From the NCBI GenBank assembly GCA_964495705.1, contig CAZBWS010000017.1:1-32605 (forward strand): a DNA stretch of 32,605 nucleotides. Direction: 5' to 3'. The DNA is from CAZBWS01 sp964495705. GTDB taxonomy: Bacteria > Pseudomonadota > Gammaproteobacteria > HTCC5015. Within the stretch, counting starts at the first letter, position 1, and the number at the start of each line of letters is the position of its first letter. The notes under the pieces were generated by a model. The model was not told where the DNA came from. It was given only the letters and a program-made list of their open reading frames with translations, and did not search any database. A program made the translations under genes and the position numbers. Below are positions 1 to 6,728 of this stretch, piece after piece.

Positions 1-15
1 ACCACTACAACGAAG

Positions 16-47
16 AAGCCGCTCAAGTAATTGAGCGGCTTTTTTTA
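16..47 (+). terminator. Rho-independent terminator of the unit upstream of the window
   Basis: An 11-bp perfect stem (arms 16-26 and 31-41, loop GTAA) runs directly into seven T residues at 41-47. This is a textbook intrinsic terminator on the plus strand. The gene it ends lies off the left edge; an open frame at 1-30 ending in TAA may be its last codons, but nine codons are too few to identify. Confidence 0.9.
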
Positions 48-81
48 TGCTTGTGCTAGGCTATCCGCATAGGGGGGATTT

Positions 82-1059
82 ATGGCTGCTGTAATTGATC
101 GACGTTTGAGTGTTGCTCCTATGATGGATTGGACAGATCGTCATTGCCGCTACTTTCATCGCTTACTGGCACCTAATGCTTTACTTTATACGGAAATGGT
201 AACGACCGGTGCACTATTGCATGGTGATGTGCAGCGTCATTTACAGTTCAGCCCCGAAGAGCATCCGGTTGCCTTGCAGCTGGGCGGCTCTGAGCCTCTT
301 GCCATGGCGGCTTGCGCCAAGCTCGCGCAAGACTGGGGCTATGATGAGGTGAATATCAATGTGGGCTGCCCCAGTGAGCGGGTGCAGTCAGGGGCCTTTG
401 GGGCCTGCTTGATGGCCGAGCCGCAAACGGTGGCTGACTGCGTAAAGGCTATGAAGGACATAGTTGATATTCCCGTGACGGTAAAAACACGCATTGGTAT
501 TGATGATATGGATGATTATCAAAACCTGTATGAGTTTACCGCTGCGATGGTAGCGGCGGACTGTGATTCTTTAACTGTGCATGCGCGCAAGGCGTGGCTG
601 AAGGGGCTGAGCCCGAAAGAGAACCGCGACATACCTCCGTTAGATTATCCCGCTGTATACCGCCTTAAAAAGGATTACCCCCAGTTAGAAATCACTATTA
701 ACGGAGGCATTAAATTAAGTGAGGATGTAGCGGAGCATATCTTGCATACAGACGGAGTTATGATTGGGCGCGAGGCTTACCAAAACCCCTATTGGCTAGT
801 AGAGCTGCAGCGCAATTTATTTGATGCGGAGTTTACGCTAAGCCGTCAGCAGGCAGTGGCGTTGATGCTGCCTTATATTGAATCCCAGCTTAGCCAGGGC
901 GGCTCACTAAAATATATTACTCGGCATATGTTAGGTCTGTTCCAGTCAGTACCCGGAGCAAAACGTTGGCGCAGGCATTTAAGCGAAAATGCCTATAAGG
1001 ACGGCGCAGGCGTAGAGTTGGTGCAAGAGGCGGCAGCGATGGTGCCAGAGCATTTTTAG
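82..1059 (+). CDS. dusA: tRNA-dihydrouridine(20/20a) synthase DusA
   Basis: FMN-dependent enzyme that reduces uridine to dihydrouridine in the D-loop of tRNA, in the cytoplasm. The protein (325 aa) matches the DusA type of the Dus family along its length: an N-terminal SVAPMMDWTDRHCRYF segment (residues 10-25), TEMVTTGA (38-44), the NVGCPS loop with the expected catalytic Cys96, VKTRIGID, HARKAWLKGLSPKENR and a late GREAYQNP. These are DusA-specific stretches of the TIM-barrel, rather than DusB or DusC ones. Length is normal. The ATG at 82 follows a strong AGGGGGGA ribosome site at 71-78. It stands alone between an upstream terminator and a hairpin at 1082-1101, so it is probably monocistronic. 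A copy of the over-represented octamer lies just before and just after the gene. Confidence 0.95.
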   Translation: MAAVIDRRLSVAPMMDWTDRHCRYFHRLLAPNALLYTEMVTTGALLHGDVQRHLQFSPEEHPVALQLGGSEPLAMAACAKLAQDWGYDEVNINVGCPSERVQSGAFGACLMAEPQTVADCVKAMKDIVDIPVTVKTRIGIDDMDDYQNLYEFTAAMVAADCDSLTVHARKAWLKGLSPKENRDIPPLDYPAVYRLKKDYPQLEITINGGIKLSEDVAEHILHTDGVMIGREAYQNPYWLVELQRNLFDAEFTLSRQQAVALMLPYIESQLSQGGSLKYITRHMLGLFQSVPGAKRWRRHLSENAYKDGAGVELVQEAAAMVPEHF

Positions 1060-1079
1060 CCGATCCGCATGATTACACT

Positions 1080-1107
1080 TTGCCTGAAATCGACTTCAGG
1101 CTACTAT
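1080..1107 (+). promoter_or_regulatory. Hairpin and possible promoter between dusA and the methyltransferase gene
   Basis: A 7-bp perfect inverted repeat (1082-1088 and 1095-1101, loop ATCGAC) sits 22 bases after the dusA stop but lacks a T run, so it is at best a weak terminator. The same bases form a possible sigma70 promoter: TTGCCT at 1080-1085, 16-base spacer, TACTAT at 1102-1107. Each box matches consensus at about four of six positions. Either reading is tentative. Confidence 0.3.
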
Positions 1108-1140
1108 CCATGACTTGAATTTATAAAAATAGTTACCGGC

Positions 1141-1968
1141 ATGGCGAAGAACAAAAAGCGCAACTCAAGACCTACCTACGCAGACAAGGCAAATAAGCAC
1201 CAATTATACGAAGAGTCGGTACAGTGTTCTGAGTTTGAAATTGACTGGGTGGTGGAGCGCTTTGCAGAAATGCGCCAGCGACCCCTGCGAGTGTTACGTG
1301 AAGATTTTTGTGGTACGGCTAATGCGGCTTGCGAGTACGTTAAGCGCCATCCTGAAAACACCGCTACTGGCGTAGACTTTGATGCGGATGTGCTGGCTTG
1401 GGGGCGCGAGCATCACTTGACCAAATTAGAATCTGAAGCCCAGGCGCGTATTAAGCTAGTACAGCAGGATGTGAAGTTGGCTGACACACCAGGTATGGAC
1501 GCAGTGCTGGCAATGAACTTTAGTTACTGGATATTCGATAGCCGCCCCTCGTTGCTGGAATATTTTAAACAAGCCTATAAAAACTTGAAAGATGACGGCA
1601 TCTTGTTTATGGATGCCTTTGGCGGCTATGATTGCTTCAACGATGACGAGGAAGAAGAGACTGAACACGAGAGTTTTACCTATGTGTGGAATCTGCATAG
1701 TTTTAACCCCATCACAAATCTTGTTACCTATTTTATCCACTTTCGCTTCCCAGATGGCTCTCAGATTGAGCGCGCCTTTGAATACCATTGGCGACATTGG
1801 AGTTTGCCAGAGATCAAGGAGTTATTAGAAGAAGCGGGCTTTAACACCGTGACTTTTTGGATGCAGGGTTGGGATGAAGAGGAGGAAGAGGCGACGGACG
1901 AGTTTTTCGTCAGCACCGATGCTGATGCTGACGCGGGCTGGGTGGCTTATATCACCGCAGAGAAGTAA
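1141..1968 (+). CDS. Class I SAM-dependent methyltransferase, substrate unknown
   Basis: The protein (275 aa) has a Rossmann-fold methyltransferase core. Glycine-rich motif I is in the form LREDFCGTAN (residues 52-61), followed by an acidic residue pair in GVDFD (77-81) that would bind the SAM ribose. Further on come a VQQDV segment and a hydrophobic AMNFSYW strand equivalent to motif IV. The N-terminus is basic (KNKKRNSR). Two acidic runs, DDEEEETEHE in the middle and DEEEEE near the C-terminus, are noticeable. No transmembrane segment is seen. The family cannot be resolved to a substrate from sequence alone. The ATG at 1141 has no good ribosome-binding site in front of it. The gene is followed after 49 bases by a DUF4404 gene on the same strand. 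Confidence 0.8.
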   Translation: MAKNKKRNSRPTYADKANKHQLYEESVQCSEFEIDWVVERFAEMRQRPLRVLREDFCGTANAACEYVKRHPENTATGVDFDADVLAWGREHHLTKLESEAQARIKLVQQDVKLADTPGMDAVLAMNFSYWIFDSRPSLLEYFKQAYKNLKDDGILFMDAFGGYDCFNDDEEEETEHESFTYVWNLHSFNPITNLVTYFIHFRFPDGSQIERAFEYHWRHWSLPEIKELLEEAGFNTVTFWMQGWDEEEEEATDEFFVSTDADADAGWVAYITAEK

Positions 1969-2017
1969 GCCTTGATCTGAGTTGTGATTCCCTCTATATC
2001 TAAGGTAGGAGGGCATT

Positions 2018-2272
2018 ATGGCCGAACACAAACAACAATTAGAACGTATTTATGTGGCGCTGAATCAGTTGGCGGAAACATCTGCGGATGCGGATAGGTT
2101 GAATTCACTGAAGCGGCAGCTAGCGACGGTGATTGAGCAGCTACCTGCTGATGAAGGCCTAAGCTTAAGTGAGCAGCTGCGTGCAGGCATTGTTAAATTT
2201 GAAGCGGAGCATCCAACACTGGCGAAAACCGCAGAGGAGGTGGTCGATAATCTCGCCCGCCTTGGGATTTAA
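2018..2272 (+). CDS. DUF4404 family small protein
   Basis: An 84-residue soluble, helical, acidic protein with the pattern of DUF4404 proteins: an amphipathic N-terminal helix (QQLERIYVALNQL), a central SLSEQLRAGIVKFEAEHPTL segment and an ARLGI C-terminus. The FEAEHPTL motif is the most recognisable part of the family. Function is unknown. The ATG at 2018 is well supported by AGGAGG at 2007-2012 with five bases of spacing. It may be co-transcribed with the methyltransferase upstream (49-base gap), and it precedes the RNase P RNA promoter by about 50 bases. Confidence 0.8.
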   Translation: MAEHKQQLERIYVALNQLAETSADADRLNSLKRQLATVIEQLPADEGLSLSEQLRAGIVKFEAEHPTLAKTAEEVVDNLARLGI

Positions 2273-2324
2273 GGGTCTTGTAATGAGGCGGGCTAATAAG
2301 CGTCCTCGGCATGACAAATAAGTG

Positions 2325-2330
2325 TATAAT
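2325..2330 (+). promoter_or_regulatory. -10 box of the rnpB promoter
   Basis: A perfect TATAAT ends seven bases before the predicted first nucleotide of RNase P RNA at 2338, which is ideal spacing. No good -35 box is seen 17 bases upstream (about 2302-2307). The nearby ATGACA at 2311-2316 is too close to serve. Confidence 0.75.
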
Positions 2331-2337
2331 TCCGCTC

Positions 2338-2699
<362 letters not shown>

Positions 2700-2707
2700 T
2701 ACATCCA

Positions 2708-2733
2708 AGCCTCGCTTATAGCGGGGCTTTTTT
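2708..2733 (+). terminator. Rho-independent terminator of rnpB
   Basis: An eight-base-pair stem with one G-U pair (arms 2708-2715 and 2721-2728, loop TTATA) is followed by an uninterrupted T run through 2733. It starts nine bases after the RNA's predicted end. Confidence 0.9.
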
Positions 2734-2776
2734 ATGGCTAGGACAAAAATACTTGTCGCCTTTTCTCAATTATTTG

Positions 2777-2797
2777 TAAGTTCTCGTTAAGTTCTCG
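2777..2797 (+). repeat. Tandem direct repeat TAAGTTCTCG (two copies, 11-base period)
   Basis: Two identical 10-mers at 2777-2786 and 2788-2797 are separated by a single T. A partial third, CAAGTTAAAG, follows about 4 bases later. The 11-base period is near one helical turn, as for a regulator contacting one face of the DNA. No known site is recognised. Confidence 0.6.
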
Positions 2798-2945
2798 CTG
2801 CCAAGTTAAAGTGCTTTCGAGCTTTATGTTTTAAGCAATTGAACTGGAAAACAATAAATATTTGCTTGGGTTTTGGGTTTTTGCCCCACTATAGAAAAAT
2901 GATCTAAGTGCTTGTCCTGTATAGGAAAATCTCTGATACACCTGC

Positions 2946-2973
2946 TTGCAAATGCTTTCTGGGGCGCTATAGT
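2946..2973 (+). promoter_or_regulatory. Likely sigma70 promoter of the dcw cluster (Pmra)
   Basis: TTGCAA at 2946-2951 and TATAGT at 2968-2973 are separated by 16 bases and match the -35 and -10 consensus at four and five of six positions. The transcription start would fall near 2980, inside the MraZ operator repeats, giving a leader of about 60 bases before mraZ. The position and its overlap with the operator support it. Confidence 0.6.
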
Positions 2974-3005
2974 GCATCAAAGTGCACTGAAGTGGGTCAA
3001 TGTGT
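2971..3005 (+). promoter_or_regulatory. MraZ operator: 10-base-phased GTG repeats
   Basis: Three units with exactly 10-base spacing start AGTGC (2971), AGTGC (2981) and AGTGG (2991); a fourth, TGTGT, starts at 3001. MraZ is known to bind direct repeats of TGGGN separated by 5 bases, that is a 10-base period, just upstream of its own gene. The phasing and position fit; the cores here keep GTG but only one unit has the full GTGGG. They begin at the -10 box, so binding should repress the cluster promoter. Confidence 0.7.
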
Positions 3006-3039
3006 CCCGCTTGTGCCGTAAAGGTATTTTAGCAAAAAC

Positions 3040-3525
3040 GTGTTTTACGGAACTAACAACTTAACACTCGATGGCAAGCACCGTATGGCAGTGCCGGCTA
3101 AGTATCGTGAGCGCATAAAGGATTTATGCGGCAACAATATGGTTGTGGCGCCCGCAGCACCCTTGGTGAGTGCGGATAAGGGTTTGGTTGTTTCTGAATA
3201 TCTTTGGTTGTACACCGCTGACCAGTGGGCCGTGGTGGCCCAGCAAGTGATGGGTTTATCCGCTACGGTACCCGCTAATCGCCGTATGCAGCAAATGTTC
3301 TTGGGCGGTGCAGAAGAAGTATCTGTTGATAGTACAGGTCGCTTGTTGTTGCCTGCGCGGCTGCGCGAGCACGCGCAGATAGAGAAAAACGTCGCTCTCG
3401 TCGCTTTGGGTAATAAATTTGAAATATGGGCAGAGGATGCCTGGAACGCCAGTCAAGATTTTGATAATGATTCTTTGGTCAGCACTGAACAAGTGGTTGA
3501 GCAGCTGAATCAGCTGGTGCTATAG
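3040..3525 (+). CDS. mraZ: Transcriptional regulator MraZ
   Basis: DNA-binding autorepressor at the head of the dcw cluster; the family forms ring-shaped oligomers bound to phased repeats. The protein (161 aa) has the two SpoVT/AbrB-like halves expected: LDGKHRMAVPAKYRERI (residues 10-26) and VDSTGRLLLPARLRE (96-110). Both keep the D-x-x-x-R-x-x-x-P pattern. The start is a GTG at 3040 giving the typical MFxG N-terminus; the only purine-rich site, AAGG at 3021, is far away, so translation may be weak. It ends one base before rsmH. Its own predicted operator lies at 2971-3005, which suggests that dcw transcription is autoregulated. Confidence 0.95.
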   Translation: MFYGTNNLTLDGKHRMAVPAKYRERIKDLCGNNMVVAPAAPLVSADKGLVVSEYLWLYTADQWAVVAQQVMGLSATVPANRRMQQMFLGGAEEVSVDSTGRLLLPARLREHAQIEKNVALVALGNKFEIWAEDAWNASQDFDNDSLVSTEQVVEQLNQLVL

Positions 3526-3526
3526 C

Positions 3527-4480
3527 ATGAACACTCAAGCGCATATCCCTGTATTGCTGAATGAAGCAATTGAAGGTCTGTCTATTCAGGCTGACGGTGT
3601 TTACCTGGATGGCACCTTTGGGCGCGGGGGGCACAGTGCTGAAATTTTGGGTGCGTTGGGTGATTCAGGGCACTTATTTGCTATTGATCAGGATTTGGCG
3701 GCGATAGATGTTGCTGCACAACGCTTTGCCGACGAAACACGCTTTAAGATTGCACATAGTTCATTTGCGGAGTTACCTGCTTTGTGTGAGAGCTGGGGCG
3801 TCGCAGGGCAGCTTGATGGCGTACTGTTAGATATAGGTGTTTCTTCGCCACAGCTGGATGATGCACAGCGTGGCTTTAGTTTTATGCATGACGGCCCCTT
3901 GGATATGCGGATGAACCAATCTACCGGCCTGTCAGCGGCTGATTGGGTGGCAACGGCAGATGCTGAAGAGATTGCCAATGTTATTTATCAATACGGTGAA
4001 GAGAAAAACTCTCGGCGTATTGCCCGCCGAATTGTTGAGCGCCGCGAAGAGTCTGCGATTACAACAACGAAGCAGTTAGCGGACATTGTGGCCTCGGCCT
4101 CTCGTGTGCGCGATCGCAAAAAGCACCCTGCAACGCGTACCTTTCAGGCTATCCGCATACACATTAATAAAGAGCTGGAGGTGCTAGAAACGGCACTGCA
4201 GGCGTCACTGGATTTATTAAAGCCTGGCGGCCGATTGGCGGTTATCAGCTTTCATTCCTTAGAAGATCGCATAGTAAAAAATTTTATGCGTGAACAGGCT
4301 CAAGGCAAGCCAGTGCAAGCAAATTTAGCCGCACCGCGTGGGTTACCTATACAAGCTGAGGCGCAAGCTGATTTGCGTTTGAAGTTAATGGGTAAGGCTG
4401 TTAAGCCTGGCGAAGAAGAGTTGCTTCGCAATCCACGCTCGCGCAGTTCGGTATTGCGCGTTGCGGAGAAACTGTCATGA
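3527..4480 (+). CDS. rsmH: 16S rRNA (cytosine(1402)-N(4))-methyltransferase RsmH
   Basis: SAM-dependent enzyme (formerly MraW) that methylates the N4 position of C1402 in the 16S rRNA P-site. The protein (317 aa) shows HIPVLLNEAI at the N-terminus, the SAM-binding GTFGRGGHS (residues 29-37), an AIDQD acidic strand, DIGVSSPQLDDAQRGFSF, the family signature DMRMN, and late AISFHSLEDRIVK and NPRSRSSVLR motifs. Length is typical. It starts one base after the mraZ stop and overlaps ftsL by four bases (ATGA), so translation is probably coupled. It is the second gene of the cluster, as in most bacteria. The DMRM motif contains one exact copy of the over-represented octamer (3905-3912). Confidence 0.97.
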   Translation: MNTQAHIPVLLNEAIEGLSIQADGVYLDGTFGRGGHSAEILGALGDSGHLFAIDQDLAAIDVAAQRFADETRFKIAHSSFAELPALCESWGVAGQLDGVLLDIGVSSPQLDDAQRGFSFMHDGPLDMRMNQSTGLSAADWVATADAEEIANVIYQYGEEKNSRRIARRIVERREESAITTTKQLADIVASASRVRDRKKHPATRTFQAIRIHINKELEVLETALQASLDLLKPGGRLAVISFHSLEDRIVKNFMREQAQGKPVQANLAAPRGLPIQAEAQADLRLKLMGKAVKPGEEELLRNPRSRSSVLRVAEKLS

Positions 4481-4746
4481 ACATCATAAATATGGCTTTT
4501 GTATTGTTATTGGCGCTGGCGATGGTCAGTGCGTTGGCCGTTGTGCATGCGCGCCACAATAGCCGAGTGGTTTTTTCTGAGTTACAGGCTGAGAAGTCTG
4601 CACGTGATAACTGGGAAGTACAGTACGGGCAATTGCAGTTAGAAAAAGGTGCTTGGGCGACGCATGGTCGGATTGAACGAATGGCAAGGTCTGAATTGAA
4701 AATGACCATTCCCAGCCAGCAGTCAGTGGTGTTGATTCGACAATGA
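4477..4746 (+). CDS. ftsL: Cell division protein FtsL
   Basis: Small bitopic division protein that forms a complex with FtsB and FtsQ and helps activate FtsWI at the septum. The protein (89 aa) has a very short cytoplasmic tail, one transmembrane helix (about residues 6-23, rich in L, A and V) and a periplasmic coiled-coil region with heptad-like leucines (FSELQAEKSARDNWEVQYG, then LQLEK). It ends in the family's R-x-x-x-x-AR-x-x-LKM pattern (IERMARSELKMTIP). Sequence conservation is low in this family, and the identification rests on topology, length and position between rsmH and ftsI. It overlaps both neighbours by four bases. Confidence 0.92.
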   Translation: MNIINMAFVLLLALAMVSALAVVHARHNSRVVFSELQAEKSARDNWEVQYGQLQLEKGAWATHGRIERMARSELKMTIPSQQSVVLIRQ

Positions 4747-6728
4747 ATACGCCATCATCACCGATTTTGTCTACAACGTTGCTTAATAAACTTAAGTGGC
4801 GTCGTCGTTTTGTTATGTTGGGTTTGGCGCTAGCGGCTGTGAGCTTAGTTGCGCGAGCTGTGCAGTTACAAGTGGTGGATAAGGACTTTTATGTAGGACA
4901 AGGGGATGCACGCCAGCAGCGTACAGTGCCTATTTCTGCTCATCGAGGCATGATTGTTGATCGCAATGGTGAGCCTATGGCGATGAGTACGCCAGTGGAC
5001 TCTGTATGGGCTAATCCCGCAATTGCCTTGCGTATACAGCGTTACTTTGTTGAGGCTGCGGCCTTGGTCGGCGCTGATGTTGGTGTGCTGCAAACGCGTT
5101 TGGCGGCAGCGGCCAAGGGCGATAAGATTCACCTTGCTAGAGGCCTTGATTTGTCTGTTGCCCAGCAAGCTAAAAAGGTCCCTGTTTATGGCGGCGTTGT
5201 GTTGCGAGAGACTCAGTCGGGTGTTGATGTTCTGTTCAAAAAGCCCGTTAAACTGTTTGAGGCATTGCAGCGTGAAAAGCAGGGTTTTGAAATCTTGGCA
5301 GAGATTACACAAACTACTCAGCAGCTGCTGCGCAAAAAGCTAGCTACAGCAAATGCGGATAAGCTGAAGTTTGTTTATTTAAAGCGCCACCTTCCTCCCC
5401 AAGTGGCCGATCGTTTAAAGCCTTTTCGCCTTAGTGGTGTCGGCGCGCAGCGTGAATATCGTCGTTACTACCCGATGGGTGAAGTGGTATCGCATGTGCT
5501 TGGCTTTACGAATATTGATGATAAAGGCCAAGAGGGCTTGGAACTGGCGTTTGAAGATCATCTCAATGGTGAGGTCGGCGCTAAGCGAGTCATGCGTAGC
5601 CTGCTGGGGGAGACCATCAATGATATTGAGCTGATTCGGCCGGCAAAGCCTGGTCAGGATTTAGCTCTAAGCATCGATCGCCGAGTCCAGTACTTGGCGT
5701 ATCGTGCTTTAAAGTCAGCCATGGCCCGCCACAAGGCCAAGTCGGGCTCTGTAGTGACCTTGGATGCACAAACAGGGGAAGTGTTGGCGATGGTTAACCA
5801 GCCGGGCTTTAACCCCAACAATCGCAAGGGTTTGCGCGGCAGCTTATATCGTAATCGCGCTATCACTGATGTTTTTGAACCCGGTTCAACGATGAAGCCA
5901 ATTACTATTGCTGCGGCTTTAGATTCGGGTAGCTACCAGCCTCATACCTTGGTGAATACGGGCAATGGTCGCCTGCAAGTGGGCGATGATTTGGTTAAAG
6001 ATGTAAAGTCCTATGGTTGGCTGGATGTTGCTGGAGTGATTAAAAAATCCAGTAATGTAGGGGTGAGCAAAATAGCGCTTTCTATGCAGCCTGAATACCA
6101 CTGGGGCGTTTTAAATGATTTCGGTTTTGGGCAAAGTACAGGTAGCGGTTTCCCAGGAGAGACGCCTGGTTATATGCACAATTACTATAGCTGGAGCGAG
6201 TTTGAGCAGGCTACGGTCTCTTTTGGCTATGGTTTGTCAGTGAGTGCGTTACAGTTAGCCCAGGCCTATGCAGTATTAGCTAATGATGGTCAGTCAGTGC
6301 CAACCTCATTTCAAAAAGGTGGGGTTAATATCCCTGGGCAGCCGGTGGTGTCAGCGAAAACAGCGCAGCAAGTACGGCAGATGATGCGTGCGGTGGTGAG
6401 TGCCGAGGGCACTGCACCAAAGGCAAAAGTAGCAGGCTATACGGTGGCCGGTAAGACGGGAACAGTGCACAAAAATAGTAAGCGCGGCGGCTATGAAGAA
6501 ACGCGTTATGTCTCACTATTCGCGGGTATTGCGCCAGCGACCCAGCCGCGCTTGGTGACTGTGGTTATGGTCAATGAGCCTAAGGGTGATTATTTTGGTG
6601 GCCAAGTCGCCGCCCCCGTGTTTTCACAAGTGATGGGTGGCGCGTTGCGCTTATTAAACGTAATGCCTGATGATTTGCCTGGCAATCGTGTGATTGCGGC
6701 ATCGCCCGCGCATGAGGCTCGATCATGA
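4743..6728 (+). CDS. ftsI: Peptidoglycan D,D-transpeptidase FtsI (PBP3), enlarged N-terminal module
   Basis: Septal class B penicillin-binding protein that cross-links peptidoglycan made by FtsW. It has a short cytoplasmic tail, one transmembrane helix (about residues 20-38), the pedestal module (PISAHRGMIVDRNG, RRYYPMGE, HVLGFTN) and the transpeptidase domain. The catalytic motifs are FEPGSTMKP (nucleophile about Ser382), SSN (about 435-437) and KTGT (about 571-574). The protein is 661 aa, while FtsI of E. coli and Pseudomonas is about 580-590. The excess lies between the PVDSVWANP segment (ending near residue 90) and the RREYRRYYP-type motif. Residues 102-158 and 182-240 there resemble each other, so a pedestal segment appears duplicated. 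Overlaps ftsL and murE by four bases each. Function is clear; the consequence of the insert is not. Confidence 0.96.
   Translation: MNTPSSPILSTTLLNKLKWRRRFVMLGLALAAVSLVARAVQLQVVDKDFYVGQGDARQQRTVPISAHRGMIVDRNGEPMAMSTPVDSVWANPAIALRIQRYFVEAAALVGADVGVLQTRLAAAAKGDKIHLARGLDLSVAQQAKKVPVYGGVVLRETQSGVDVLFKKPVKLFEALQREKQGFEILAEITQTTQQLLRKKLATANADKLKFVYLKRHLPPQVADRLKPFRLSGVGAQREYRRYYPMGEVVSHVLGFTNIDDKGQEGLELAFEDHLNGEVGAKRVMRSLLGETINDIELIRPAKPGQDLALSIDRRVQYLAYRALKSAMARHKAKSGSVVTLDAQTGEVLAMVNQPGFNPNNRKGLRGSLYRNRAITDVFEPGSTMKPITIAAALDSGSYQPHTLVNTGNGRLQVGDDLVKDVKSYGWLDVAGVIKKSSNVGVSKIALSMQPEYHWGVLNDFGFGQSTGSGFPGETPGYMHNYYSWSEFEQATVSFGYGLSVSALQLAQAYAVLANDGQSVPTSFQKGGVNIPGQPVVSAKTAQQVRQMMRAVVSAEGTAPKAKVAGYTVAGKTGTVHKNSKRGGYEETRYVSLFAGIAPATQPRLVTVVMVNEPKGDYFGGQVAAPVFSQVMGGALRLLNVMPDDLPGNRVIAASPAHEARS

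Larger units (their letters stand above)
2734..3039 (+). other. mraZ leader region (gene-free, about 305 bases)
   Basis: AT-rich spacer between the rnpB terminator and mraZ with no credible gene. It contains a tandem TAAGTTCTCG repeat (2777-2797), two related blocks CTATAGAAAAAT and GTATAGGAAAAT near 2890 and 2920, a likely promoter (2946-2973) and the phased MraZ operator (2971-3005). The length suggests that more than one regulator or promoter may feed the division cluster. Confidence 0.6.

Noticed and set aside
1..30. Possible last codons of an upstream protein (reading TTTTKKPLK and a TAA stop)
   Set aside because: The frame is open and the stop overlaps a terminator stem, but nine low-complexity codons cannot be told from chance.
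2311..2316. ATGACA as the -35 box of rnpB
   Set aside because: It is only eight bases from the -10 box; about 17 are needed.
4866..5312. A 148-residue minus-strand open frame inside ftsI
   Set aside because: It is fully antisense to a conserved gene, the composition is unlike a real protein, and there is no ribosome site.
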